Below are positions 35,149-44,734 of a DNA stretch of 64,000 nucleotides, in pieces; the stretch's first letter is position 1, and each line of letters starts with the position of its first letter. The translations under genes were made by a program, and so were the position numbers. The notes under the pieces are model-generated. The model had not been told where the DNA came from and searched no databases. It worked only from the letters and a program-made list of their open reading frames with translations. The DNA comes from DATJHM01 sp963777355 (GTDB lineage: Bacteria > Chloroflexota > Ktedonobacteria > Ktedonobacterales > Ktedonobacteraceae): positions 7,278 through 71,277 of the forward strand of contig CAVZQK010000028.1 of NCBI GenBank assembly GCA_963777355.1, given 5' to 3'.

Positions 35149-38100
35149 ATGACACAAATTGCGCAAAAATCACTTCGTGACTATCTACAAGAAACAGAGG
35201 ATGCGATCAGTAAGGGTCGCATCGATGATGCTGAGTCGAAATGCCAACAGATCCTGGCACATTTTCCCGAATCGTTAGATGCTCAACGTCTGCTCGGTGA
35301 GGTCTATCTGGCAAAAGGTGCTCTGGATGAGGCGCAGCAGGCATTTGACTGGGTTTTAACGAATGACCCAGAGAATGTTGTTACCTATTGCGGACGCGCT
35401 TTAATCAGTGAACGTCTGGGCGATTATGATACGGCTTTGGATTGTTATCAACAGGCTTATGAATTAAGCTCTGGTAATACTGACAATAAAAGCAAAATTC
35501 GCCAGTTGTTTAATAATCTAAGTCAAAAGGCTGGGCAACAGGGTTTTATGTTGTCTCGTGCCGGTTTGGCTCGTCTCTATATGCGCGGCAGTTTGCTTAC
35601 TCAGGCTATCCAGGAATGGGAAGCGGTTCTGAGTACCACCCCTGATCGCCTGGATGCACGCACTGGTCTGCTAGAAACCTATTGGCATGAGGGTCTTTAT
35701 GAGCGTGTGGCTCAACTTGCCACTCAGATTCTGGAGGATGTTCCTGGCTGCGAGAAGGCTCTTTTATTGCTCTCATATGTTACCTCTTTGAAGAGCACCT
35801 CCCAGGCGCAAGACTTTATTCGACGTGTGGAAGTTCTCGATCCTGATCTTCTTATGGCTCATGAACTCTTCTCAGATTTATTCGCCAGCCAACCGGCTGA
35901 CCAATTTTTAGATCTTTTGAAGAAGCCACCCGTCGTTTTGTCTACCCTCCCCGCAAGCAATAATGCCAGTATCTCCTCATTGGAGGAGATGTTGAGACAA
36001 AGCTCTTCTACTCCTAAGAGTGAATTGCCCACCTCAACCTGGGATACTTTGCAGAATTGGTCCAGTAGCAATAATGACTTACCCTATCAGGTAACACCAG
36101 ATATGAGACAGGATCCTCCCGCTTTATCCACGTGGTCGAATTCTCCAACGCTCGATGACCTTCCCTGGTCGGAATTGGCCGCTGCTTCTTCCGGTGAACA
36201 CTCAACACCCTATGATGGGCCATCTCTCCCGCAAAATAGAAGTATACAGCCGGAAGAGCAATTCCCCTCTCGATCTGATCAGCAGGAGGAAGCAAACATG
36301 GAGCATTCCGAGACTCAGCCTGAGCCGTGGGAAGCGTTGCAGGATGCACTTACTAAGGTGAATGCCGAAGGTGGCAGCTTATCGTCTTTGTCACCAGAAA
36401 TTTGGGCAACGTTAGATAAATACTTACAGAAGAACAATAATACAGGCTATGAGGAGACCAGGATTCCGGGCCGGGAAGATGGACCTGCCCTCAATCAAGA
36501 AATTCCAATAGTAGCCGCAGAACCTGCTTCTTCAGGAACTCCATCCTGGATGAGCTCTCTTCATCAGCCCTCTTCAACCCAGGGGATTGACTCTTTTAAT
36601 GAACTCACTTCTGGCAATTGGCAGGATGAGGAGCATCTTACAACTTCTCCAGATATCAATAAAAATAGCTCTTCATCCCCTCTTACGCCCCCAAATTCGA
36701 GGTCTCAGATGAACCAGAACGAACCTTCCTCTCCTTTTGCGTCCTCTCCTGCTTCGCAAGAAATTGCTCCTTCTCATGCTTTACCAAATGAAGGTAGCGG
36801 CTTGGCTGAGCCATCTGAAGATAGCGATAATGATGATGAGGATTCTCTCTTTGGACCTGCCTGGTTGCGTTCATTGGGAGCTACAGGGATTGACGATGAA
36901 CATGGGGAAAATGATGACCAGGAAAAAACGGTCCCTCCAGAGAGCTCCACTGCGCAGACAGCAGGGATAATGCCTCAGTTTGATACCTGGTCTTCGCCTC
37001 AACAAACTGAAGAAGAATCTTCCTGGCCTGCTGCGAAAAATGGATCTTCTGGAAAAGAAGCACCTGATACAATGCGTGCGAATGCGGCAGCAGAAGAGCC
37101 TTCCTGGATGAGCTCTTTGCAGCCAACTTCTCAAGAGCAAGAGCCACGCTCAGAATCTTCCTGGATGGGCTCTTTGCAGCCAACTTCTCAAGAGCAAGAG
37201 CCGCGCTCAGAGCCTTCCTGGATGAGCTCTTTGCAGTCAACTCCTCAAGAGCAAGAGCCGCGCTCAGAGCCTTCCTGGCTGGATACCTTACGACAATCAT
37301 CGGAGTCCTCCTGGCTCTCTTCCTTGCAGCCGATGGGAGAAGCTTCCTGGATGGATGCATTACAACAGGGAACAGAGGCGAAAAAAGAGTTCTCCCCTTC
37401 TCAAAATGAGAGTGCACCGCTTGCTGATGAGGGTCGCTATAATTGGAGTAACTCATTTGGGACTGTTCCTGAAACTGACTGGAAGAGTAGTTCTCCTTCC
37501 TATACTCCTGCCACAAATTGGGCCTCAGCAGCCGAATCGTCTTCACAATCGCCCTTTCAGGAATCTCTGCAAGATGATCCACTGCTGGCAACCTTGAAAG
37601 AGTTGGAGCAGGGGCTGTTGGCACAAGGATTTGTCCCTCTGGAACCAAATAGTCTCTCCTCTCTGGCACAACAACAAGAGCATCTCTCTCTTTCTGAGCC
37701 GCCGCTCCAAGCTTCAGAAGAGACAATGCCACATAGGGCTATTGAACCTTCTCTTTCGTCTGCTCTGGCGCAACTGGGGGGCTATGGTTCCCAGGCCGCT
37801 ATTCCTGCGAAAGAAAATGAGCAAGGTCAGATTGTTCAAGACCGCTCTGCTCAGGGCGTACCATCCTGGTCTTCTACTCCGCCTGCCAGTCCTGCTCCTT
37901 CTCTCCCACCGGTAGCACCAGAGATAGCGGCTCCTGTAATGCGCGAGCAACTTTCTAGCTATGCTTCTGCACCGGAGCCTGTGGAGCAAAAACGACAGAC
38001 GCAACCTGCTCCTACCAGTGCACCAGTGGGGCAGCCTGCCTATGGAACTGCACCTGCACCACGGTTCGCAAACAATGCCCCGCGTGCTTCGGAAATGCAA

Positions 38101-38613
38101 ACACGAGAAGAGCCTGCGGCAAATTTACATTTCAGGCCTACTCCCACACCCGCGCCAACTTCTCAAGCTCCTCTGGTCCATATTGATCCATTATTGGATA
38201 GCGAACTAGAGACAACTATGAAACGCCCTGCTATTCGCTTACAGCCAATGCAGCAGCCGCGCTCTGAAGGGGCGAGAGAGCAAGGGGGAACGCCCTCCAA
38301 CACGAGGACTCGTGCTTCAATTAGCCGGGGGACGGAGCAAGGAATGACAAATCAGGAACGTCTGGTTACCGGCTATCAGCATCAGCTTGTGGGCGACTAT
38401 GATGAAGCGATGCTGGAGTATCGTGTTATTATCCGTAGTGCGCCGACTCTGTTAAACGAGGTAATTAGCAATGTGCGAGCTCTGCTCAAACTTGCACCAA
38501 AATATGCTGCTGGCTATCGTGTTCTCGGAGATGCCTATATGCGCCAGGGAGAATACCTGCAAGCGATGGAAGCATACAATAAGGCATTGACTATGGCGAA
38601 GAAGAAAGCTTAA
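35149..38613 (+). CDS. Large TPR scaffold protein with disordered linker and SW-x-x-x-L repeats
   Basis: 1154 residues. The N-terminus (about 1-250) contains tetratricopeptide repeats (DDAESKCQQILAHFPESLDA, DEAQQAFDWVLTNDPENVVT, DTALDCYQQAYELS), and the C-terminus (about 1060-1150) has two more (DYDEAMLEYRVIIRSAP, EYLQAMEAYNKALTMAK). Between them lie about 800 residues of Ser/Gln/Glu/Pro-rich low-complexity sequence with repeated tryptophan motifs such as PSWMSSL, SSWMGSL, PSWLDTL, SSWLSSL, ASWMDAL and PAWLRSLG. A 20-residue unit is repeated in tandem near 650-700. It is inferred to be a cytoplasmic scaffold whose Trp motifs bind a partner. It lies between an M16 peptidase and a Roadblock protein. 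Confidence 0.85.
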   Translation: MTQIAQKSLRDYLQETEDAISKGRIDDAESKCQQILAHFPESLDAQRLLGEVYLAKGALDEAQQAFDWVLTNDPENVVTYCGRALISERLGDYDTALDCYQQAYELSSGNTDNKSKIRQLFNNLSQKAGQQGFMLSRAGLARLYMRGSLLTQAIQEWEAVLSTTPDRLDARTGLLETYWHEGLYERVAQLATQILEDVPGCEKALLLLSYVTSLKSTSQAQDFIRRVEVLDPDLLMAHELFSDLFASQPADQFLDLLKKPPVVLSTLPASNNASISSLEEMLRQSSSTPKSELPTSTWDTLQNWSSSNNDLPYQVTPDMRQDPPALSTWSNSPTLDDLPWSELAAASSGEHSTPYDGPSLPQNRSIQPEEQFPSRSDQQEEANMEHSETQPEPWEALQDALTKVNAEGGSLSSLSPEIWATLDKYLQKNNNTGYEETRIPGREDGPALNQEIPIVAAEPASSGTPSWMSSLHQPSSTQGIDSFNELTSGNWQDEEHLTTSPDINKNSSSSPLTPPNSRSQMNQNEPSSPFASSPASQEIAPSHALPNEGSGLAEPSEDSDNDDEDSLFGPAWLRSLGATGIDDEHGENDDQEKTVPPESSTAQTAGIMPQFDTWSSPQQTEEESSWPAAKNGSSGKEAPDTMRANAAAEEPSWMSSLQPTSQEQEPRSESSWMGSLQPTSQEQEPRSEPSWMSSLQSTPQEQEPRSEPSWLDTLRQSSESSWLSSLQPMGEASWMDALQQGTEAKKEFSPSQNESAPLADEGRYNWSNSFGTVPETDWKSSSPSYTPATNWASAAESSSQSPFQESLQDDPLLATLKELEQGLLAQGFVPLEPNSLSSLAQQQEHLSLSEPPLQASEETMPHRAIEPSLSSALAQLGGYGSQAAIPAKENEQGQIVQDRSAQGVPSWSSTPPASPAPSLPPVAPEIAAPVMREQLSSYASAPEPVEQKRQTQPAPTSAPVGQPAYGTAPAPRFANNAPRASEMQTREEPAANLHFRPTPTPAPTSQAPLVHIDPLLDSELETTMKRPAIRLQPMQQPRSEGAREQGGTPSNTRTRASISRGTEQGMTNQERLVTGYQHQLVGDYDEAMLEYRVIIRSAPTLLNEVISNVRALLKLAPKYAAGYRVLGDAYMRQGEYLQAMEAYNKALTMAKKKA
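37095..37290 (+). repeat. In-gene tandem repeat, 60-bp unit, about three copies
   Basis: Within the TPR scaffold gene a 60-bp unit encoding a 20-residue block (PSWMSSLQPTSQEQEPRSE, with variants) is repeated in near-identical form, pointing to recent expansion and possible length variation. Confidence 0.85.
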
Positions 38614-38716
38614 TAGAGGCATCTCTATACAGAAGATGAGGCAGAACAGGCTTACTCTCTCGGCGGGTAAGATCCCTGGTACAATAGCTGAAGAAGTAAG
38701 GTAAAGGAGTCACGGC

Positions 38717-39061
38717 GTGGAACATATTCTGCAACGGCTGACTGATCTAGAGGATGTGTACGATGCAATCCTTGTAGGGAAAGATGGACTCATCGTCGCT
38801 GGCATCCTTCACACGGATGATGAGGAAGTAATTGGTGCTATGTCGGCTGCCGCCTTCGGCTCGATCAGCAGCTTCACTGCGCAGATTAATAACGGAGAAT
38901 CTCACCACGTCATTATTGAGACGAAGAAGGGTACCATTCAGATGGAGGAGGCTGGTGACCTTATTCTTGTGGTTTCGACCCAGGGCAGAGGAAACGTTGG
39001 GCGTGTACGGTTGGAAATGAAAAAGGCTTGTCGCCAGCTTACTCAGCTTGTTTCAAACTAG
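38717..39061 (+). CDS. Roadblock/LC7-domain protein
   Basis: A 114-residue Roadblock/LC7 protein, the dimeric fold found in MglB-type GTPase regulators and in dynein light chains. The pattern VYDAILVGKDGLIVAGIL...IGAMSAAAFGSISSFTAQI...HHVIIETKKGTIQMEEAGDLILVVST matches the family over its whole length. GTG start at 38717 with AAAGGAG upstream. It follows the TPR scaffold after about 100 bases, with TACAAT at 38680 possibly giving its own promoter. No small GTPase is adjacent. Confidence 0.88.
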   Translation: MEHILQRLTDLEDVYDAILVGKDGLIVAGILHTDDEEVIGAMSAAAFGSISSFTAQINNGESHHVIIETKKGTIQMEEAGDLILVVSTQGRGNVGRVRLEMKKACRQLTQLVSN

Positions 39062-39274
39062 AACTTGTTTGAAGAAACGAGAACATTTTTTGCTCAGTGG
39101 GGGCTATCTTAAAGATCTGTTCTCGTTCTTATGCCCTTACCTTGCCTGTTCTCTGAACCACAGGTTTGCACTTTGTGCAAGAAATACATATAATCAGTGA
39201 GGTAGAAATGCATACAGCATCTCTCTGCCATCATGAAACAAAAACTCCCTTGAGAAAGGCAGAAATTACATTTT

Positions 39275-39742
39275 ATGGAACGTACGTTAGTATTATTGAA
39301 GCCGGATGCCGTCCAGCGTAATTTGATTGGTGAAATCCTCTCTCGCCTGGAACGTAAAGGCCTGAAAGTAGTGGGTCTGAAGTTTATGCACCTGACCGAC
39401 GAACTGCTCAACGAGCACTATAGTCACCTGGTGGGGCGCTCTTTCTTTGGCGAGGTCAAATCTTTTATGCAACTGACACCTGTTGTGGCGCTTACCCTGG
39501 AAGGCGTCGATGCTGTCAACACCGTGCGCGCCCTCGTGGGTATCACAAAAGCCCGTGAAGCGGCTCCTGGCACTATTCGTGGCGAATTTGCTATGAGCAC
39601 GCAGGCAAATCTGATCCACTGTTCTGACTCGCTGGAGACAGCGAAGGCCGAGGTGCCCCGTTTCTTTAAAGAAGAAGAGCTCTTCTCTTATCCCGCTGCT
39701 CTGGAGTCCTATATTTATAATTCCGGTGAACGCGAATCCTGA
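39275..39742 (+). CDS. ndk: Nucleoside diphosphate kinase
   Basis: A 155-residue NDK that moves the gamma phosphate between nucleotides. N-terminal MERTLVLLKPDAVQR, HYSHLVGRSFF (K/R phosphate contacts), VRALVGITKAREAAPGTIRGEFA, and phosphohistidine H115 in ANLIHCSDS. Full length and intact. The ATG at 39275 has only a weak upstream site. It is followed by a strong terminator. Confidence 0.96.
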   Translation: MERTLVLLKPDAVQRNLIGEILSRLERKGLKVVGLKFMHLTDELLNEHYSHLVGRSFFGEVKSFMQLTPVVALTLEGVDAVNTVRALVGITKAREAAPGTIRGEFAMSTQANLIHCSDSLETAKAEVPRFFKEEELFSYPAALESYIYNSGERES

Positions 39743-39757
39743 GGACAACTAAAAATA

Positions 39758-39811
39758 AAAGGGAGAGCAGGCACCCGGAGAATTTTCTCTGGATGCCTGC
39801 CTCCCTTTATT
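39758..39811 (+). terminator. Terminator after ndk
   Basis: AAAGGGAGAGCAGGCA (39758-39773) pairs with TGCCTGCCTCCCTTT (39794-39808) with one bulge, followed by ATTAG. Confidence 0.8.
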
Positions 39812-39982
39812 AGGGAATATCTTATAGACATAATCAAATCTTTAGAGAAAAACAGACAGAATAAGTCCCGTCCGTTATAGGGGAGAGAGTTTTACTGTGT
39901 TCGTGGAATGAAAAACGTTGCCTCAGCAGTGGCGACAGGAGGAGTCTTCTTTCCCGCCCGCTTGAGGGGACTGAAAGAAAAA

Positions 39983-40270
39983 CTAGCGGAAAGAGCTCGA
40001 TGCTTCTTCTGGAGTTGGCATCTGCTCAGAGGCAGTTGACTGCTTGCGATTTGCCAGTCGCCAGCATTTTGTTTTGCTGCGAAAGCATTTTTCTTGCTCT
40101 TCTGCCGTTGTCGGTGGCGTATTTTTTAAGCAAAAGACCTGATACATTGGTTCACCTGAGACATCGTTACAGGGAAACCAGCGCTCCCGATAGAACGGGC
40201 AGGCATTTTTGTGCTTGCGCCAATTAGAATTTTCAGCAGATGGATCGGATTCAATCGTGCCTGCCAACAA
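39983..40270 (-). CDS. Cysteine-rich small protein of unknown function
   Basis: A 95-residue protein with five cysteines in the order CPFYRERWFPC, VFCLKNTPP, EKC, TKCWRLA, spacing suited to a metal site or disulfides. No signal peptide is visible, so metal binding is the likelier reading. The tail is Ser/Thr/Glu-rich. It stands alone between ndk and the CPBP protease. I do not recognise a named family, although the conserved-looking Cys/Trp core argues that it is a real gene. Confidence 0.6.
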   Translation of the reverse strand: MLAGTIESDPSAENSNWRKHKNACPFYRERWFPCNDVSGEPMYQVFCLKNTPPTTAEEQEKCFRSKTKCWRLANRKQSTASEQMPTPEEASSSFR

Positions 40271-40589
40271 GGTTTCCTTCCTACTGTAGTAAACGTGTTT
40301 GCCTGATTCTAAAACGTTGAAGGTAGTATACCATATCTCCTCTGGAAGAATAGGAGGACGACTACAGACAAGTTAGGGTCGGTAATGGTATACTTGTAGG
40401 CAGAAAAACAAAAAGCTCTTGCGCTTTTGTATAGGTTTTCCATGCTCATTTCCCCTGCTAACAAGTATGCTTCTGCCGTCTCCCTTAAAAACACTCAGAT
40501 CTACTTCACTATTCCCCACGCTTGCAGAGATATGCTATGATGCGCTGAAGACAGGATCAGCCTGAATAGGAAAGAGGAAAATTATCGCT
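40271..40589. other. Intergenic, about 320 bp, no gene seen
   Basis: Divergent upstream region shared by the cysteine-rich gene and the CPBP gene. GAGGAAAA near 40571 is the CPBP ribosome site. No clear promoter pair or repeat recognised. Confidence 0.5.
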
Positions 40590-41375
40590 ATGGAAAAGTT
40601 AGAGAAATCGACGTTGCAAATGCAGAGCGAGGAGGTCCCCTGGACGGTGCAACAGACGTTTCTTGTGGTGCTTCTGACCTTGATTGTACGCGTGCTGCTC
40701 TCCCTGGCTCTCTCTGGAGGAAGTAGCTCTCAGAATATCCCCACTCTTCCACCCTCTCTGGATGCTGCAAATGCCGTCGTGACATTTTTTCTTACTTCCC
40801 TGGTCCAGAGTGTCTTCCTGGTTGGCCCTCTTTACTTCGCTAGCCGTCCATCTGGTGCTATTCTCCAGCATATACGTGCTGCTCTGGCCATTCTAGGTTT
40901 TCGCCGTTTTCAAACCTGGAAGTCGCTGGCATGGGTCGCGCTTTTGTTTGTCGGCGTTATTCTCATCAACTATATCTATGAGTATCTGATTACAACCTTT
41001 CATCTTCATCTGGTCACAAACGATCAGACCTATTATGAGATGAGCAAGCATGCCCCCATTACAATTTATACGGTGCTCTTTATCAGCGTCTTCATTGCAC
41101 CCATTTGCGAAGAGATGTTTTTTCGTAGCTTTGTCTTTATGGGTCTGCTCAAGGGCATGTCTTTAGGGATTGCGATGGTTTTCAGCGCCCTGATCTTTGC
41201 TGTTGCCCACGGCGATGTGGGATCATTTTTCGTCCTCTTCTTCATTGGCCTGGCCCTTGCCTTTTTGCGCTGGCGCACACGCTCAATCTGGCCCGGTGTT
41301 CTTCTCCATCTCCTCAATAATGCCCTGGCCTCGCTCACTATCCTTTTACCAATGCTCGGTCTTATGTCGCGCTAA
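40590..41375 (+). CDS. CPBP-family intramembrane glutamic endopeptidase
   Basis: A 261-residue polytopic membrane protease (Abi/CAAX-like). Motif 1 is E174-E175-MFF-R179, motif 2 F203-AVA-H207, and motif 3 the final helix HLLNNALASL. About seven hydrophobic segments. The bacterial family includes bacteriocin self-immunity and SdpI-like proteins; the substrate here is unknown. ATG at 40590 follows GAGGAAAA. Confidence 0.9.
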   Translation: MEKLEKSTLQMQSEEVPWTVQQTFLVVLLTLIVRVLLSLALSGGSSSQNIPTLPPSLDAANAVVTFFLTSLVQSVFLVGPLYFASRPSGAILQHIRAALAILGFRRFQTWKSLAWVALLFVGVILINYIYEYLITTFHLHLVTNDQTYYEMSKHAPITIYTVLFISVFIAPICEEMFFRSFVFMGLLKGMSLGIAMVFSALIFAVAHGDVGSFFVLFFIGLALAFLRWRTRSIWPGVLLHLLNNALASLTILLPMLGLMSR

Positions 41376-41419
41376 TCTCTCTACTACTTACCATCGCGAA
41401 AGCTTCACTTTCGTCTATA

Positions 41420-43030
41420 TTAGGCGGAGACAGGCCCTGTTTTAGGTACAAGGCCGCCCATACGCGATGTGAGGAGCGTACTGAGCAGGAGCGAAATTGT
41501 TCCGCCAAGCAAAAGTAAGTACCAGGTAAAGCTTTCTTGTCCCAGTGAGTTGGTCGAACTGACGGTGTTTGCCGCAAAAAGTGTACAGACGAGCGTGATG
41601 GCCGAAAACAGAAGCTGGCAGATGCGTGCACTCCAGGGACCAGAGCGAAATATCCAACCAAGCATACAAATCGCTGCAAGGGTGAGACTAAGCGGCGCGA
41701 GAAAGGCGAGATTGGTAAGCGAAATCTTATAAGAGAAGACGGCTTGAATATCAGGGAATGCGAGTGTGAGTGAGCAGACACCTGAGAGGAGCGTGAAAAG
41801 TCCGCTGAGCAGCAATAACAGTCGCTCCAGTCCCTGGCGTACCAGGAAGCACGAGACAAAAGCTAGCACACAAGTACTTCCGGCCAGGATGGTTGCTGCC
41901 AGCCATGCCCAACCAAAATATCTCGGCGTATAAATCACATTCATTATGAGTGCACTGATGCCAGTACTAAAGAGAAGTGTGAGGAGAAAGATTGTGGTAA
42001 ATTTCATGCTCCAGAATGAAGGTTGGGCTACTGCATTTTTGCTCATTACCTGGTGTAGCCCACCAGGATAGCCAGGAAGAGGCCCTGGATATATTGTAGG
42101 TTGAAGATGAGAACTATTATTCTGAGGCAGTTGATAGAGTGTTGGTGCACTGGCATCTGGATGGATTGCCGTCGTGTTGTCATTGGCGTGTTTACTGAGC
42201 GCCTGAAGCTCCTGAAGAACTTCGTCTGCGCTGGCCGGACGCTGGTGTTCATCAATCGCTACCATGCGTTAAATCAAGCGCTCGACTTCAATGGGAACTT
42301 GAGGATTGATCTGCCTGATGGGAATAAAGGTGAAATGATCCTGAGCACGATAGGGATCACGACCTGTAAGACAAAAGTGGAGCGTGGCCCCCAGACCATA
42401 GATATCCGAACGAGGATTGGTCTGGCCCGATCCATGTTGCTCTGGTGCTGCGTAACCAGGAGAGCCAAGCTGAATCGTATCCTGCTCTTTTCCTTCTGTA
42501 AAGAAGCGAGCAATGCCAAAATCGATCAAAAAGACATGGCCCTGATTCGTTACCATCACATTGCCCGGTTTCACATCGCGAAAAATGATTGGAGGGGTCT
42601 GTTGGTGAAGATAGCTCAAAACATGACAAAGCTGGCAGGCATAATCAATCACCTGCTCCAGCGGCAGTGGTTGTCCCGGATTTTTACGCAGTAGTTGATG
42701 GAGTGTCTTCCCATCAATAAAGTCCATAACCAGATAAGAGCGGCCACGTTCATTAAATGCATCAAAGATGCGTGGCAGATTGGGGTGCGAGAGCGAACCC
42801 AGCAGATGTGCCTCTTGTTGAAATTGAGCTGTTGCAGCCAGCAGTTCCTGATTGTTCAGATGTCCCTGGCTCATCTCTTTAATTGCCACGCGTTTTTGCC
42901 CAGAACGCGTATCCACTGCCTCATAGACGGCCCCCATACCGCCTTTTCCGGCCTGCCCCACAATCATATAGCGCTTCTGAAGTAGCGCCTGGGGAGCTAA
43001 TCGTCCCGTCTGACTCTCATACATTGACAT
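41420..43030 (-). pseudogene. Membrane-anchored Ser/Thr protein kinase interrupted by an in-frame TAA
   Basis: Residues from 43030 give a complete bacterial Pkn2-type kinase N-lobe and most of the C-lobe: GQAGKGGMGAVYEA, VAIKEM, IIFRDVKPGNVM, LIDFGIARF, SPGYAAPEQ and SDIYGLGATLHFCLTGRDPY. A TAA at 42271-42269 falls after EVERLI; the same frame continues RMVAIDEHQRPASADEVLQEL, the normal end of the kinase domain, then a linker and six transmembrane helices. A CAA to TAA change would explain it. As written, translation stops before the last kinase helix and frees the enzyme from the membrane. ATG 43030 has GAGG upstream. Confidence 0.85.
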
Positions 43031-43208
43031 CCTGCACCTCACCTATGGCGTTTTGCCTCTTTTATCCAAATTATCTATGAAATAAGAAAATATCTTTGTT
43101 CTTAAACACAGCTAGAAATTCGCTAGTTCAAGTATAGAGATGAAAGATGGATAGGTCAACATCCTGGTTCACATTTTATGTGTGTTTTGTTAAACAGAGA
43201 TGAGGCAT

Positions 43209-44042
43209 TCAATTTGTTAAAGATGTCAGATGACGCTCTTTCTGAATCACTCGCAAGATTCCCAGAATCAAAGCCAGCAGCATTACCTGCGTATAAAAAA
43301 AGTTTGTCTCACTACGATGGGGGAGAATGAAAAGCAATTGAATAAGAGGCACACTCCCAAACAAAAAAGCAGGCAGTGGCTGCCAATGCCAGCATGATAG
43401 ACGCAACCACCATACCGCGATACACAGGAAAAGTGCAACGCCTGTAAGAATATTTTCTAGTCCGCTAAGATCACGCACTCCAGACAGATACGCGGCCAGG
43501 AGACCGCCAACAAAGACCAGGAGCGCAATCCAGAGGAACCAACGATCCCAGGAATCAGTAGATGCTGTTTTAAACGACAGACAGAGGAAGGCTCCAAGCA
43601 GTGCCATAGCCGCTGCTGCATTACTATGAGGCAAAATGCTCTCACTGTAAGGAAGCTGAAATAAGCTGATCAGAAGGTTGCTACCTGTAAAGAAGATCCA
43701 GAGAAACCCAAATATTGCCGCCAGCCGCAGCCAGAAACTTTTTGTGCGCAGAAACAGCGCGATCCATAGTCCGGCTATAAGCACATTATAGCCCAATAGC
43801 ACGACTTCCCCTCGATAGAGTCCATTGAGCCAGCCTTGTGTTATGATGCTGGCTACTGATAAGCCAAGCGCAAAGACCAGGGCGAAGAACACGATAAAAC
43901 CCGGCGTCCAGATAACAGGATCTTTCTGTGTCTTTCCCTCTCTATTCGCTTCTTCTGCCTGGATGTCTTTTTCGTCCTCGCAATCGGCAGATGAAGTACT
44001 CTGCTGCACTGCATTGGTGACCTGGATTTTCTGTTCTCCCAT
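43209..44042 (-). CDS. Polytopic membrane protein of unknown function
   Basis: A 277-residue protein: a charged cytoplasmic N-terminus (QQSTSSADCEDEKDIQAEEA) and eight hydrophobic segments starting at PGFIVFFALVFALGLSVASI. No motif recognised. ATG at 44042 is preferred because GGGAGG lies about 10 bases upstream; the frame is open for another 88 codons that look noncoding. It lies upstream of the kinase gene on the same strand, 178 bases away. Confidence 0.75.
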   Translation of the reverse strand: MGEQKIQVTNAVQQSTSSADCEDEKDIQAEEANREGKTQKDPVIWTPGFIVFFALVFALGLSVASIITQGWLNGLYRGEVVLLGYNVLIAGLWIALFLRTKSFWLRLAAIFGFLWIFFTGSNLLISLFQLPYSESILPHSNAAAAMALLGAFLCLSFKTASTDSWDRWFLWIALLVFVGGLLAAYLSGVRDLSGLENILTGVALFLCIAVWWLRLSCWHWQPLPAFLFGSVPLIQLLFILPHRSETNFFYTQVMLLALILGILRVIQKERHLTSLTN

Positions 44043-44387
44043 GAACAAGCGTCCTCCCTCTCTCATTAGCGTCCTATGTGTTCTAACGAACGACGTTAAC
44101 GCATAGGTACATCCCAAAAATAGACTAATTGCTGATCGCGATGTGTAGTAATCCAGAAAAAAGCGTGCTATAGTATTACATGCGTCTTCTTGGATGCCTG
44201 CAATGAAGCAAGGCTCTACAGTGCCGTAGGAAAAATAGTTCAAGGTTTGACGCAATGTAACTTCTCCTCTCATGGGATGTATCGGCAGGGGTCTATCTGC
44301 GATCAATCATGAGATGTCCGCCAGTGTTGGTTGGAGGAAGAGAAGCAAGTTTATGAGTACTTTCAACAACAGAGGAGACTACACATC
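44043..44387. other. Divergent intergenic region, about 345 bp, no gene seen
   Basis: Upstream of both the membrane protein and the 84-residue gene. GAGGAG at 44372 is the ribosome site of the latter. Nothing else recognised. Confidence 0.5.
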
Positions 44388-44642
44388 ATGAACGACAGTC
44401 AGCGTGTCCATGTCGGAGGCTACGAGGCCTGGATGGAGAACGGCAAGCTTGCCCTGCACTACCACAAGGTAGGAAGCCAGAACGGAACTTGTGTCAAGAT
44501 GAGCCCGGATGAAACGATGGGCTTGCTTGAACTTCTCTATGCTAATAGAGACAGTATCCACGGTGCCGCTGGTGGGGAAGAGTATCGCCGCCACCGTCAA
44601 CAAATTCAGGTCGCCCTCAGCCAGGATCTTCACCACAAGTAG
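44388..44642 (+). CDS. Small conserved-looking protein of unknown function (84 aa)
   Basis: Starts MNDSQRVHVGGYEAWMENGK and continues LALHYHKVGSQNGTCVKMSPDETMGLLELLYANRD, ending in a His/Arg/Gln-rich helix. ATG at 44388 follows GAGGAG by 10 bases. The second half (SPDETMGLLELLYANRDSI) reads as a helix. No family recognised. A strong terminator follows, supporting that the gene is expressed. Confidence 0.65.
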   Translation: MNDSQRVHVGGYEAWMENGKLALHYHKVGSQNGTCVKMSPDETMGLLELLYANRDSIHGAAGGEEYRRHRQQIQVALSQDLHHK

Positions 44643-44669
44643 AAGCTCTCTGGTAATTAGCTTCCCACA

Positions 44670-44706
44670 GGTGGCAGAGAAATTACTTCTCTGCCACCGA
44701 TTTTTC
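44670..44706. terminator. Strong hairpin terminator between convergent genes
   Basis: GGTGGCAGAGAA (44670-44681) and its perfect complement TTCTCTGCCACC (44687-44698), 5-base loop, followed by GATTTTTCT on the plus strand. Confidence 0.9.
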
Positions 44707-44734
44707 TCTCGAAAGCGTGGAGACGCAAACAGGA

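Noticed and set aside
36881..37732. 283-codon minus-strand ORF opposite the TPR scaffold gene
   Set aside because: It mirrors the Ser/Gln/Trp repeats of the plus-strand gene; composition and repeats show it is a shadow.
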